This document shows, in pieces, positions 8,081 through 17,529 of a DNA stretch of 60,094 nucleotides. The stretch spans positions 243,419-303,512 of the forward strand of contig NZ_LMUJ01000101.1 of the NCBI RefSeq assembly GCF_009765975.1, written 5' to 3'. The position numbers and the translations under genes are program-made. The DNA is from Acidisphaera sp. S103 (GTDB lineage Bacteria > Pseudomonadota > Alphaproteobacteria > Acetobacterales > Acetobacteraceae). The notes under the pieces were generated by a model, which was not told the origin of the DNA, ran no database searches, and saw nothing but the letters and a program-made list of their open reading frames with translations. Every line of letters begins with the position of its first letter. Position 1 is the stretch's first letter.

Positions 8081-10906
8081 TCAGCCTGGCCGTGGACGGG
8101 TTGACTCAAGCGCCTCGATCAGGCTTCGCGCGCGAACCAGGTCGCTGGTACCGAAACCCTCGGTGAATTTCCCGTATGTCGAGACCAGCAGGTCATGTGC
8201 CTCCGCGACCCGCCCCTGGCGCTGCCACACCTGCGCGAGATCCATGGCGGCGCGAAGTTCCCACGACAGCGCCGACTGCCCCCTGGCGACCTCCAGCGCG
8301 CGCAGCAGCCTCTCTTCCGCGGCCGTAACGGCACCGGGCGCGTCGTGCCACAGCAGCAACGCAGCATCGACGCGCAGCAACTCCGGCGTGTTCCACAATC
8401 TGTCCAGGTGTTCCTCGCCCGGCAACGGCACCGGAATGTTTGCGTCGAACGCCAGATCGGCGAACGGGGGAACCGAAACCTGGTCCACCCGCGACTCGAT
8501 GAACGAAGCGACCAGCGCCTCACCTTCATTGCCCTCACGCAGCCCCAGCGCTCGGGCGAAGCAAGTCCTCAATTCCTCCACGCGCCGGTTAGCCGCCGCA
8601 TATTCGTCCAACAGATCGATCCGGTACAGAGCCGATTCCAGGTCGCCGGTCCATAGCGCGATCGGGAGTCCGGCGAAAACCACGGCATAGAAAATGCCAA
8701 ACAAATTCCCGGTATTCCGGGCAGCCGCCACCGCCTGCGCCGCCGCGTCCGCCGCCTGATCCGGAAAGCCCCCCAACCACAGAATGCGGGCCAACAGCGC
8801 CCCTATCGCCACCGGGGTCTCGGCCTGATACCCAAGGTCCAGGGTCGGGTCGAAGTGATGCGGCTGGCTCAATGCGCGTTCCGCGAATTCCCGAGCCGCC
8901 GGAAGGTGACCGAGAAAATGATGGGTCAGCCCAAGGATGCGGTGACCGAGATGGATAGCGCCGACGTCGCCCGCATCTTCGGCCGCATCCGCGTATCGGC
9001 GCGCGAGTTCCAGCGCGGCCGGATAGTCGGCCTGGCCGCGCCGCGACGCCCACATCCCCCACAATGCCTGCATCCGGCCCGCGGTCGAACCGATGCGCTC
9101 TGCGATGTCGAGCGCGCGGGTGAACGTCGCCTCGACGGCGGCATTGTCCGGGGTCCCATACCAAAGCCCGTGGCCAAATGCGATGCGCAGCCGCATCTCG
9201 TCATCTGAACCCGCCTCGGCATGCGGAAGCGCCTGTTCCACGCGACCGCGGGCGGTCGGCATCTGAAACAGCTCGAACCACAAAGGCACGGCCGCGACCG
9301 TCAGCGCCAATCCGATAGCACTGTCCCCCCGGGTGGAGAACGCCCATTCCAACGCCGCATGCACCTCATCGGCGCGGCGGCGGGACGCGGCCAGATAGTC
9401 ATCCTGAGGCTTTGACCGCCGTTCCTGATGGAGGTTTCCAAGCAACGCCAGGAAATACGCCGCATGACGACGGGCTACGTCGTCAAAAGCGCCGCTTTCC
9501 TTCAGTCGATCCAGCGCATAGACGCGCGTGGTTTCGAGCAGGCGAAATTCAGCCGTCACGGCATCGGCCCCTCGGATAACCAGCGACTTACTCACCAGGT
9601 CCGCGATGCCGTCGGCGACTTCAATGTTGCTCGCCCCCTCCACCGCCACGGCACAGGCGGCATCGAGCGAAAACGGGCCGGCAAAGATCGCGAGGCGGCG
9701 CAGCATGTCCCGCTCCGCCTCACTCAACAGTTGATAGCTCCAGTCGAGTGTCGCGCGCAGCGTCCGATGCCTGGGCAGCGCGGTACGGCGCCCACTTGTC
9801 AGCAACGCGAAACGATCATGCAATCCGCTCGCGACCTCTTCCACGCCCAACGTCGCCGCTCGGGCCGCGGCAAACTCGATGGCAAGAGGGATGCCGTCAA
9901 GATGGCGGCAAATCGCCGCGATCATCGGCGGATAAGCACTGTTCGACGAAAAATCCGCACCGAACTCTGCGGCACGGGTAAGGAAAAGCTCTGCCGCGCC
10001 TTGCCCGAAAATCTCCGCCGACTGCGTGTGCTCGATCATCGGCACATCAAGCGGCATCACGCGAAAGACACACTCGCCCTGGATCCGCAGGATTTCGCGG
10101 CTCGTCACTACAATTGTCGTATACGGACAGAACCGCAGGAACGTTTCGGTCAGCGTCGCCACCACCTCAATCAGATGCTCGCAATTGTCGAGGACCAGCA
10201 GCAGCTTCCTATCGCCGACGGCACGGGCAACGGCCTCGGGCGTAACGCTGCCGGACCCGAGACCCAGCTTCAGCGTGCTGGCCACCGCGGACGGCACAAG
10301 GGCGGGGTCAGACAGCGACGCCAGTTCGACAAGCCATCCGCCATCGGCGAACTCACCGACGAGTCGCCGGGCGACCTTCAGCGCCAACGTGGTTTTACCA
10401 ATGCCGCCAGGTCCCGTTAGCGTCACCACGCGATAGGCGGACATAAGGTCCCGCAACCGCGCGATCGCCGTCGATCGGCCGATCAGGCGCGTGACCGTCA
10501 CCGGAAAGTTGGTCACCGGCGATTCGCCGTTGACCCGCATCCGCTGAAGACCATTGGGCGGCCTCGCCGCAACGTGCCGCCGGGCAGCCCAGTCACCCAG
10601 CAAACGATAACCGCGGCCGGACTCGGTCTTCAGCAACGTCCGATATGGACCGAGTGCCTTGCGGATGGCCGCCGCATGAACCTGCAGCGTGTTTTCCATC
10701 ACGATCGCACCCGGCCAGATGCGATTCATCAGGTCGTCCTTGGTGACGAGTTCGCCAGCCGACCGCGCTAGAACCTCAATAATCTCAAACGCCCGCCCAC
10801 CCACGGGAACGGGCGAACCGCGAACGCGAAGTTCGCGTCTGGCAATGTCGATCTCGCACTCACCAGAGGCGTAAACCGCACGAATTTCCTCATCGGTCAT
10901 ACCCAA
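8081..10906 (-). CDS. Winged-helix/NTPase/TPR transcriptional regulator, copy 1
   Basis: The 941-residue AfsR-like regulator has an OmpR-type winged helix at about 17-105 (GRAFEIIEVLARSAGELVTK, then GRGYRLLG). An STAND/NB-ARC-like ATPase follows, with Walker A TGPGGIGKTT at 164-173 and Walker B LLLVLDNCEH at 235-244. A long alpha-helical TPR-type C-terminus acts as a ligand sensor in this class. The start may be Met1 or Met3. A close paralogue lies at 17530-20379 on the opposite strand and shares nearly the whole winged helix and ATPase core. The 3' ends of this gene and the tetR gene converge with 15 bp between them. The target genes are unknown. Confidence 0.88.
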   Translation of the reverse strand: MGMTDEEIRAVYASGECEIDIARRELRVRGSPVPVGGRAFEIIEVLARSAGELVTKDDLMNRIWPGAIVMENTLQVHAAAIRKALGPYRTLLKTESGRGYRLLGDWAARRHVAARPPNGLQRMRVNGESPVTNFPVTVTRLIGRSTAIARLRDLMSAYRVVTLTGPGGIGKTTLALKVARRLVGEFADGGWLVELASLSDPALVPSAVASTLKLGLGSGSVTPEAVARAVGDRKLLLVLDNCEHLIEVVATLTETFLRFCPYTTIVVTSREILRIQGECVFRVMPLDVPMIEHTQSAEIFGQGAAELFLTRAAEFGADFSSNSAYPPMIAAICRHLDGIPLAIEFAAARAATLGVEEVASGLHDRFALLTSGRRTALPRHRTLRATLDWSYQLLSEAERDMLRRLAIFAGPFSLDAACAVAVEGASNIEVADGIADLVSKSLVIRGADAVTAEFRLLETTRVYALDRLKESGAFDDVARRHAAYFLALLGNLHQERRSKPQDDYLAASRRRADEVHAALEWAFSTRGDSAIGLALTVAAVPLWFELFQMPTARGRVEQALPHAEAGSDDEMRLRIAFGHGLWYGTPDNAAVEATFTRALDIAERIGSTAGRMQALWGMWASRRGQADYPAALELARRYADAAEDAGDVGAIHLGHRILGLTHHFLGHLPAAREFAERALSQPHHFDPTLDLGYQAETPVAIGALLARILWLGGFPDQAADAAAQAVAAARNTGNLFGIFYAVVFAGLPIALWTGDLESALYRIDLLDEYAAANRRVEELRTCFARALGLREGNEGEALVASFIESRVDQVSVPPFADLAFDANIPVPLPGEEHLDRLWNTPELLRVDAALLLWHDAPGAVTAAEERLLRALEVARGQSALSWELRAAMDLAQVWQRQGRVAEAHDLLVSTYGKFTEGFGTSDLVRARSLIEALESTRPRPG

Positions 10907-11322
10907 TATCCGCGGTTGCGCTTCTCAGTCCGATTGGAAATTGAACATGTGGCTCACGACAACGTCAACCAGACGCTCACCACGCCAATGGAAGAAGGAC
11001 TCATCTCGGATGGTGTCTTAGGACCTCGGGCGGCTCGCGGGATCGCAAAGCCCCGCTGCGGTTTTCGCGTCAGGTGATCAAGTGACCGGATACGCGCTGT
11101 TCGAAAAAGACTCAGCCGCACAAAGGCACATAATTATACAAATCGCGCGATGCTCATTCTATCTGCAACTCACAGCGCAAGCATATGTTCGCACCGATGA
11201 AGCGCAACTTTGCCGATAACCTTTGTGACGGAAGAGTATCGTGAGGAGTTTCAACTTCTCCTATACGTTGGTGGCTGCTGGCTCGCAATTGGCATCCCCT
11301 GCCGTCGCCCAGACAACGCCGA
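10907..11322. other. Non-coding interval
   Basis: No supported gene. It probably carries the promoter of the regulator to the left. An AT-rich patch (ATAATTATACAAAT, about 11130) stands out against the GC-rich background, but no repeat or hairpin with a T-tract was found. Confidence 0.4.
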
Positions 11323-11649
11323 GTGGTGAGACGACAGTGCAGAAACAGCACAATAAACAATACACCGCCACTCGGGCCGCTTGACAGAACTTTTAGAAAG
11401 ACTAATTCCTTGAGCATTCTTCCAGCCGCCGTAGAGCAAACTCCAAACACATCGATCCGCTTTAGGGATATCTGGGTGTTTTGTCACAGGAATAAGAACC
11501 GGAGCTCAATTGCCAGAATATTGGCGCTATTTTCTATCGCCACCACATTGGCGCTTGCGGTGACTGCTTGCGCTCCCATTCCATGTCAGAGCGGATATGC
11601 AGACCCCAATTGGTGCCGTGACGAATTTACCGGCGGCGGTGGTGGTTAG
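11323..11649 (+). CDS. Putative small lipoprotein
   Basis: The frame encodes 108 residues from a GTG at 11323, but only the last 50 look like a protein. There is a hydrophobic signal stretch (ILALFSIATTLALAVTAC) ending in a lipobox, then a short mature domain with two more cysteines (PIPCQSGYADPNWC) and a glycine-rich end. This suggests an outer- or inner-membrane-anchored small lipoprotein. The real start is probably internal, for example the TTG at about 11521, but no clear ribosome binding site decides it. It was not recognised beyond the lipobox. Confidence 0.4.
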   Translation: MVRRQCRNSTINNTPPLGPLDRTFRKTNSLSILPAAVEQTPNTSIRFRDIWVFCHRNKNRSSIARILALFSIATTLALAVTACAPIPCQSGYADPNWCRDEFTGGGGG

Positions 11650-11727
11650 CGGGAATCGGCAAGCAAGTGCAAAGCCTTCGTTCACGGTAGTCATCGACAG
11701 TGTTTGGCTGCATCGCCTAGGGTGGCC

Positions 11728-11870
11728 GATGCAGACTTTCTTGCAACGGTGAGATCAGCTTCTCTTCGCCCATGCGCTGCCGCCAACGGGTCATCGAGGA
11801 CCGGTCGAACGGCAAGCTTATGGCGGAAGAATTCTTCGCCGATCCACAAAGCAGGACATTTTACAGTCGA
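11728..11870 (-). pseudogene. IS5-family transposase remnant
   Basis: Reading the minus strand gives the highly characteristic IS5 N-terminal block: GEEFFRHKL, then after a one-base frame change LPFDRSSMTRWRQRMGEEKL, then LQESL followed shortly by a stop. Both flanks have lost similarity. It is therefore a frameshifted fragment of about 45 codons, far too short to be active. Terminal inverted repeats were not seen. Confidence 0.7.
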
Positions 11871-12005
11871 TCACGGGCGATTGGCGCCACTCAGACCTAC
11901 CAGAGCTGGCGACTTTTGGGGTCTCGACAGGCGACTTTGAGACCACTCATCAGAAAATCCAACCATACCAGAACAGCCACACCGGCCGTTTACCATTGCG
12001 CGGCG

Positions 12006-13019
12006 CTACAGGTATCCAACATCGCCTCTCACCTTTCCGCGGAACACCCAGTATGACCAGGCTGTATACATGAGAATAACCGGCAAAAGCAGCAACGTCC
12101 CGATCAGCAGGAAGGCCTGCGTGCCCGGTGACGAAGCTGCCTGCCACAGCGTGTAGTGTCCCGGCACAATCATCGGCCACAGGCTGATGGCGATGCCAAG
12201 ATAGGACATCAGAAACAGGCCGATCGCCGCCAGGAATGCCGCGGCATCGCCGCCCCAGCCGGCCAATGCGCGCCACGCCAGCCACGCGATCACCGCGGTC
12301 AGGACAGGAACCGGCGCAAACAGGATCAGGTTGGGTAGCGAAAACCAGCGTTGGGCGATTGCGGGATCGAGGAGCGGCGTCCACAGGCTGACGACAACAA
12401 TCGCCACGACGACGCCGCCAAGGCAAAACCGTCCCGCGCGCCGTGCCCAGGCTTGCAACCCACCCTCGGTCTTGATGATCAGCCAGCCAGCCCCGAGAAG
12501 CCCGTAACCCAGTATCAGTGCAATCCCCGTCAGCATCGAAAACGGCGTAAACCAGTCCCACGAAGAACCCACAAAGGCTCGGTCCCGAACACTGAATCCC
12601 TGGACGAAGGCGCCGAGGACACTCCCCTGAGCGAATGTCGCAATGACAGAACCGGCGCAGAAGCCGCGCGACCAGAAGCGCGCGATCCGGGGCTGGCGGA
12701 AGCGGAATTCGAAGGCAACGCCACGAAACACCAAAGCCAACAACATCAGCAATACCGGAAAGTAGACCGCCGGGATGATGATCGCAAAGGCAAGCGGAAA
12801 CACCGCCAGCAGCGCCAGCGCGCCGAGGATGAGCCAGGTCTCGTTGCCATCCCACACCGGTGCGATGGCATTCATCACCGTGTCGCGGTCCGCCTCCGGC
12901 GCGAAGCCGTGCAGGATGCCGACGCCGAGATCGAAGCCGTCGAGCAGCACGTAGAAAAACACGCCGAGCGCGATAATCGCAGTCCAGATCGGCACGAGGT
13001 CGATTGACGCGTCGCCCAT
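12006..13019 (-). CDS. cydB: Cytochrome bd-type ubiquinol oxidase subunit II (CydB/CioB)
   Basis: The 337-residue polytopic inner-membrane protein has the CydB N-terminal signature (WTAIIALGVFFYVLLDGFDLGVGIL) and the NEIAPVWDGNETW-like block NAIAPVWDGNETWLIL. About eight to nine hydrophobic helices follow. With subunit I it forms a quinol:oxygen oxidoreductase that generates proton-motive force without pumping. The start at 13019 gives the canonical family N-terminus and leaves only 5 bp after the subunit I stop, indicating co-translation. Confidence 0.95.
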   Translation of the reverse strand: MGDASIDLVPIWTAIIALGVFFYVLLDGFDLGVGILHGFAPEADRDTVMNAIAPVWDGNETWLILGALALLAVFPLAFAIIIPAVYFPVLLMLLALVFRGVAFEFRFRQPRIARFWSRGFCAGSVIATFAQGSVLGAFVQGFSVRDRAFVGSSWDWFTPFSMLTGIALILGYGLLGAGWLIIKTEGGLQAWARRAGRFCLGGVVVAIVVVSLWTPLLDPAIAQRWFSLPNLILFAPVPVLTAVIAWLAWRALAGWGGDAAAFLAAIGLFLMSYLGIAISLWPMIVPGHYTLWQAASSPGTQAFLLIGTLLLLPVILMYTAWSYWVFRGKVRGDVGYL

Positions 13020-13024
13020 GTCTG

Positions 13025-14404
13025 TTACTCCGCCGGTGTTGGGAACGAGATCGTCGGCTGCGGCGCCGCAATCGCGGGCCGCGGTACCTCGGCACCGGTG
13101 CAGCCCTGCCGCACCATTCGCGCGATCACCGCAAATCCCGCGGGATACATCGCCAAATAGACGATCATGTAGGCAAGCAGCGACCAGGCGACGTCGGGTC
13201 CAGTGAGTGAGGGCGAGACCGAATTCGCCGTGCGCAACGCACCGTAAACTGTCCAGGGCTGACGCCCGACCTCGGTCACCGTCCAGCCGGCGAGCACGGC
13301 GATGAAGCCAAGGGGCGCCGACCATTGGCAAAGGCGCAGGAACCAGCCGGTGTCAAACAGGCGTCCCCGAAGGCGCAGCCACCAGCCAAAGGCGACAATG
13401 CCGAGCATCGCGAGGCCAATACCCACCATCACGCGGAACGCAAAGAACACCGGCGCGACAGGTGGCCGCTGGTCGGCCGGAAAATCGCTGAGGCCTTGGA
13501 CCCTGCCATCGAGCGAGTGCGTCAGGATCAGGCTGCCGAGATAGGGGACCTCGATCGCATCGTCCATGCGTTGCCGGGCCGGATCAGGGATACCGAATAA
13601 CGTGAGCGGCGCGGGCGCGGCGGTCTGCCACCTGCCCTCGATCGCGGCGAGCTTGGCGGGCTGGTGCTCCCTGGTGTTCAGGCCTTGCAGGTCGCCGAGA
13701 AAGATCTGCAGTGGGACGAAGAGGGCAAGAAAGCCAAACGCCATGAGCATCATGCGCTGTGCCTCGACGATAGAGATGCGGCGCCGCACCAACGTAGCCC
13801 CGACGCCAAGCACGACGAAGCCTGTTGTTACGTAGAATGCCGTAACGTTATGGGCGAGCCGATAGGGGAAGGACGGGTTGAAAACGATCGCCAGCCAGTC
13901 GACCGGGAAGAACCGCCCATCTCGAACGACGTATCCGGCGGGGGTCTGCATCCAGCTATTGGCGGCAAGGATCCAGAACGACGACATCAGCGTGCCGAGT
14001 GCGACCATGCAGGCAGACAGAAAATGCGCCCAGCGTGGCACCAGGCGGCGACCGAACAAGAGCACACCGAGGAAGCTTGCCTCCAGGAAGAACGCCATTA
14101 TGTCCTCATAAGCCAACATGGGAGAGAGGACATTGGCGGTCGCATCGGAAAAGCGCGACCAGTTGGTGCCGAACTGGAAAGGCATGACGATGCCCGTCAC
14201 CACACCCATGCCGAACGCGACCGAGAAAATGCGCGTCCAGAACAGAGATATGCGCAACCATATCTCGTTACGAGAGAAGAAATATAGACCTTCGAGGACC
14301 GCGATATAAGAGGCCATGCCGACGGTGAAGGCCGGCAGCAGGATATGCCAGCCGATCACCCACGCCCATTGCAGACGCGACAGGAATAGCGGATCGAGCG
14401 TCAC
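13025..14404 (-). CDS. cydA: Cytochrome bd-type ubiquinol oxidase subunit I (CydA/CioA)
   Basis: The 459-residue haem-bearing subunit has the N-terminal haem ligand His20 (QWAWVIGWHILLPAF), the acidic helix AYEDIMAFFLEASFLGVLLFG, and a second haem-ligand region RLAHNVTAFYVTTGF. The quinol loop contains GDLQGLNTREHQPAKLAA. The Q-loop is short, as in the cyanide-insensitive oxidase (CioA) branch rather than the long-loop E. coli type. It should support respiration at low oxygen or under inhibitor or nitrosative stress. It lies in one direction with carbonic anhydrase and transketolase upstream, 103 bp away. Confidence 0.95.
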   Translation of the reverse strand: MTLDPLFLSRLQWAWVIGWHILLPAFTVGMASYIAVLEGLYFFSRNEIWLRISLFWTRIFSVAFGMGVVTGIVMPFQFGTNWSRFSDATANVLSPMLAYEDIMAFFLEASFLGVLLFGRRLVPRWAHFLSACMVALGTLMSSFWILAANSWMQTPAGYVVRDGRFFPVDWLAIVFNPSFPYRLAHNVTAFYVTTGFVVLGVGATLVRRRISIVEAQRMMLMAFGFLALFVPLQIFLGDLQGLNTREHQPAKLAAIEGRWQTAAPAPLTLFGIPDPARQRMDDAIEVPYLGSLILTHSLDGRVQGLSDFPADQRPPVAPVFFAFRVMVGIGLAMLGIVAFGWWLRLRGRLFDTGWFLRLCQWSAPLGFIAVLAGWTVTEVGRQPWTVYGALRTANSVSPSLTGPDVAWSLLAYMIVYLAMYPAGFAVIARMVRQGCTGAEVPRPAIAAPQPTISFPTPAE

Positions 14405-14507
14405 GGAAACCTCCCTCGGATGGGGTTACTGGTGATTGTTGGCGGTTTTAATCGTGCTGTTTGCCGTTTCCCGTGATGCCGCACCGCTATCAAGATAATC
14501 GACTACG

Positions 14508-15014
14508 TTAGTCCTTCGACGTTACCTCCCTCAATTCACCCGTCGACAGATCGAAAACAAATCCACGAACGACCACCTTCGAAGGAATCCACGGGTGCGA
14601 CCTGAGTTTCAATACCTGCTTCTGCGTCGCCCGATTCACGTCGGAATAGAAATGGAATTTAGCGGGCGTTACTGCCCACACGCCGCATTGTTTGTGGAGG
14701 TGGTTCTCGAACTCTTCCTCAGAAAACATTTCCATTCCGCAGCCGGTGTGCCCGACAAGCATGACCTCTTTCACGCCCAGGACGTGAATCGAAAACATCA
14801 GCGACCGCACAACATCTTCCGTTGCCGCCGTTCCGACATTCCGAATCACATCCGCTTCGGCGGGTTTGATATCCAGCCATTCGAGCAGTTGGTTCAGGCG
14901 GGGGTCCATGCAAGTGAGGATCGCTATTTTCGGAGCTGGCTTGTTTGCCAGTGAAGGATCATGGTGCTCCGCTGTCTTGCGGCTTGCCACGATTGCACGT
15001 TCGATCAAGCTCAT
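14508..15014 (-). CDS. Beta-class carbonic anhydrase
   Basis: The 168-residue protein has the zinc site and dyad of the short beta-carbonic anhydrase family: Cys35, Asp37 and Arg39 in CMDPR, then His89 and Cys92 in GHTGCGM. It interconverts CO2 and bicarbonate in the cytoplasm. The ATG at 15014 is preceded by AGGAG with 7-nt spacing, which decides the start; a longer open frame continues upstream into the transketolase gene and is spurious. It lies 67 bp downstream of transketolase, probably in the same transcript. Confidence 0.92.
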   Translation of the reverse strand: MSLIERAIVASRKTAEHHDPSLANKPAPKIAILTCMDPRLNQLLEWLDIKPAEADVIRNVGTAATEDVVRSLMFSIHVLGVKEVMLVGHTGCGMEMFSEEEFENHLHKQCGVWAVTPAKFHFYSDVNRATQKQVLKLRSHPWIPSKVVVRGFVFDLSTGELREVTSKD

Positions 15015-15081
15015 TTGGGTTCTCCTAAATGACGTCAAAAGTCTGGGATCGGGTTTGTGGTAACGCGTCGTGTGATGTTGC

Positions 15082-17067
15082 CTATACGGATCCGTTTCTC
15101 TCGTGCGGACTCCGCTGTCGGCGTGCCAGCCGCTCAGCCGCGGCGACGATCTCCGGCACCGACAAACCGACATAATCGAGCACGTCCGCGGGGGTGCGGC
15201 CGCTCTTCGGGATGCGCCGCACCCCGAGACTTTCCACCGTAACCGGTGCGGCAAGCGCGGCCGACGCCTCGGCCAACTCGCTGCCGAGGCCGCCCACGTA
15301 GTTGTCCTCGACTGCGAGGACCGCCGCGCGGGCGGCCCGCGCCATTTCCAGAATCGGTTCGGCATCGAGCGGCAGGGCGTAGGCGTCAACCACCGCCGCG
15401 GCGACGCCGCGCTGCGCGAGCACCTCGGCCGCGTCGAGGCAGGAATGGACGAGATAGCCCGACGCCGCCAGCACGACCGCAGGCGCTTCGACCGGCCGGC
15501 GCACCACCTTCGAGCCGCCCAGCGGAAATTGCTCGTCGTCGCGATAGAGTATCGCCAGATCGCCACGGACCGCACGCAGATAAGCCGGGCCGTCATACTC
15601 CGCCATCGCCAGCACGAGCTTATAGGCGCTGACGGCGTCCGAGGGCGTCAGCACCACCAGCGATCGGCCCTTGGCGTCCGTTACGTGCGCGAGCGCGCGC
15701 GCGAAAGCGACGTCCGCTAAAGCCATCTGGCTCGGCCCGTCGGCCGCGAGCGTCACGCCGACATGCGTGCCGACCAGCTTGATGCGCGCCCCGCCGATGA
15801 TCGCCATCTCGATTTGGTCGAAGGCGCGCTCAAGAAAGCGGCCGAACGTGCTCACGAACGCGATCTTACCGGCGGCAGCCAATCCGGCCGCCGCGGACAC
15901 CATGTTCTGCTCCGCGATGCGCCCTTCGAAATAGCGGTCGGGATGCGCCTTGGCGAAGGTTTCGGCGTAGGTCGAATTCTTCACGTCGGCGTCGAGTGCC
16001 ACCACCGCTTCGTTGGCGTCGCCGAGCGCCGCGAGCGCCATGCCATAGGCGCGGCGCGGCGAAAGCTTCTTCGCCAACGCCAACGCCGGGTGCTTGGCCA
16101 GCGCCGCGCCGAAGCCCATCGGCACCTGTGGGGCAGCGCGCGCCGCCGGCGCCGCAACGGGCGGCGCGATCTTGAGCGCGGCGAAGTCCTGCGCCCCGAT
16201 ATCGGCGACGCCCAGACGACGCGCCGTCGCGTCAAGCTCGGCGAGCACGCCCGCCAGCGCCTCGGATTTCACCGGTGTGCCGTGATGGCCGGGGCCGCCG
16301 AGGCTTGGGACGCCCCATCCCTTGACGGTGCGCGCGATCACCGCGAGCGGCCGCCCATCCTCCGTGATGCGAAGCGCGCGTTCGATCGCCGCCGGATCGT
16401 GGCCGTCGATGATTTCGACCCGAGCGCCGAATGCCGCAGCCTTCGCCGCGAGGTGCTCCCAGTCCTGCGCCGACGAGACATAGTCGCTCTGGCCCAGCGT
16501 GTTGCAGTTGAAGATGGCGACCACCCCGCCCAGGCGCTGGTCGGCGCAGAAATCCATCGCTTCCCAGATCTGTCCTTCGCGCGACTCACCGTCGCCGATG
16601 ATGCAGAAGATGCGCTTCGGCAGGCCATCGACCCGCGCTGCGCATCCAAGCCCCGCCGCCACCGACAAACCCTGGCCCAGTGACCCCGTCGCAGCGTCGA
16701 AGAATGGAAAGCCAAGCACCGGATTGGGATGGCCGTCGATCGGCGACCCGATCTCGCGGAGCGTCATGAGGTCGCTCTCCGTCATCGCCCGATGCTTGCC
16801 ATCGGGCCCGAACACGACGCCGAGATCGGTGCACGCGGCATACAGGATCGGCACCGCGTGCCCCTCGCTCAGGACCAGCCGGTCGGACCCGGGGTTGCCG
16901 GGATCGGCCGGCGTCCAGCGCATCACGCGGTACATCAGCACCGCGACGATGTGCGCGAGCGACAGCGCCGTCGTCGGATGGCCGCTGCCCGCCGCCGTGG
17001 TGGCTCGGATCGCGAGCCGCCCCAAGTCGATTGCCTTGGCATGAAGAACAGGCGTGAGATCGGTCAT
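15082..17067 (-). CDS. tkt: Transketolase
   Basis: The 661-residue thiamine-diphosphate enzyme transfers two-carbon ketol units in the pentose phosphate pathway. Visible features are the N-terminal SGHPTTALSLAH substrate motif, the ThDP motif from GDGESREGQIWEAM to NCN, and the pyrimidine-domain GRIAEQNMVSAAAGLA with its catalytic Glu. THVGVTLAADGPSQMALADV resembles the animal-type transketolase branch more than the E. coli TktA branch. A C-terminal transketolase domain completes the full length. A linker rich in Ala/Pro separates the ThDP and pyrimidine domains at about 300-330. The next gene on the strand is carbonic anhydrase. Confidence 0.93.
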   Translation of the reverse strand: MTDLTPVLHAKAIDLGRLAIRATTAAGSGHPTTALSLAHIVAVLMYRVMRWTPADPGNPGSDRLVLSEGHAVPILYAACTDLGVVFGPDGKHRAMTESDLMTLREIGSPIDGHPNPVLGFPFFDAATGSLGQGLSVAAGLGCAARVDGLPKRIFCIIGDGESREGQIWEAMDFCADQRLGGVVAIFNCNTLGQSDYVSSAQDWEHLAAKAAAFGARVEIIDGHDPAAIERALRITEDGRPLAVIARTVKGWGVPSLGGPGHHGTPVKSEALAGVLAELDATARRLGVADIGAQDFAALKIAPPVAAPAARAAPQVPMGFGAALAKHPALALAKKLSPRRAYGMALAALGDANEAVVALDADVKNSTYAETFAKAHPDRYFEGRIAEQNMVSAAAGLAAAGKIAFVSTFGRFLERAFDQIEMAIIGGARIKLVGTHVGVTLAADGPSQMALADVAFARALAHVTDAKGRSLVVLTPSDAVSAYKLVLAMAEYDGPAYLRAVRGDLAILYRDDEQFPLGGSKVVRRPVEAPAVVLAASGYLVHSCLDAAEVLAQRGVAAAVVDAYALPLDAEPILEMARAARAAVLAVEDNYVGGLGSELAEASAALAAPVTVESLGVRRIPKSGRTPADVLDYVGLSVPEIVAAAERLARRQRSPHERNGSV

Positions 17068-17529
17068 CCGTTTTTTCTTCCGTTCCTAGAGGAAACGCCG
17101 GGTTCGGCGGGGGACATTGCAGCCCAAAAGCGAAACAACCTGAATCGATGCTTGGTGTTACACCGCCAGGATTTAAGCCGCATCGCCGCGGAATCGAATA
17201 CACGCTCTCCGGCATATAGTCTTCCGCCAGGCGAGCGACTGCAGGATAGATACCGATCCAGAACGACGTTATCGTGACGATGCTAGAGCGTGGTCGCCCT
17301 GGGCGAAACGCCAACAGGGCTAAATCACGCGATAAAACAAAGAGTTAGAGCGCACTGACTGTTCACAGTCAGCTTGTAAGCGCTCTAGACGATCTTGCCG
17401 TGACCGACCGCTCGATGATCTTCAATACGGACCTGGCCCAAAGAGCGACTGTACTGATACGCGGTCAGGTGACGGCATACAGTCCAGGTTTTGACGAACT
17501 GCCCGGGAACGATTAGCTTTACAGTAGAT
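17068..17529. other. Intergenic region between transketolase and regulator copy 2
   Basis: There is no credible coding. It holds divergent promoters by position and the nested palindrome at 17346-17387. A second short stretch around 17284-17320 (CTAGAGCGTGGTCGC and following) has the look of the common alphaproteobacterial 'CTAGAGCG' intergenic repeats. Confidence 0.4.
17346..17387. repeat. Nested palindrome (hairpin within hairpin)
   Basis: The outer arms TAGAGCGC (17346-17353) and GCGCTCTA (17380-17387) enclose a perfect inner hairpin, CTGACTGT-TC-ACAGTCAG, at 17355-17372. This resembles the dispersed palindromic elements beginning with CTAGAGCG found in alphaproteobacterial intergenic regions. 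It may act as a bidirectional transcription stop or be a mobile palindromic unit. Confidence 0.6.

Noticed and set aside
14508-15596. Long form of the carbonic anhydrase gene
   Set aside because: The N-terminal extension is antisense-frame translation of the transketolase 3' end. The ribosome binding site and family start are at 15014.
15763-16683. 306-codon plus-strand frame opposite transketolase
   Set aside because: Arginine-rich antisense shadow without family resemblance.
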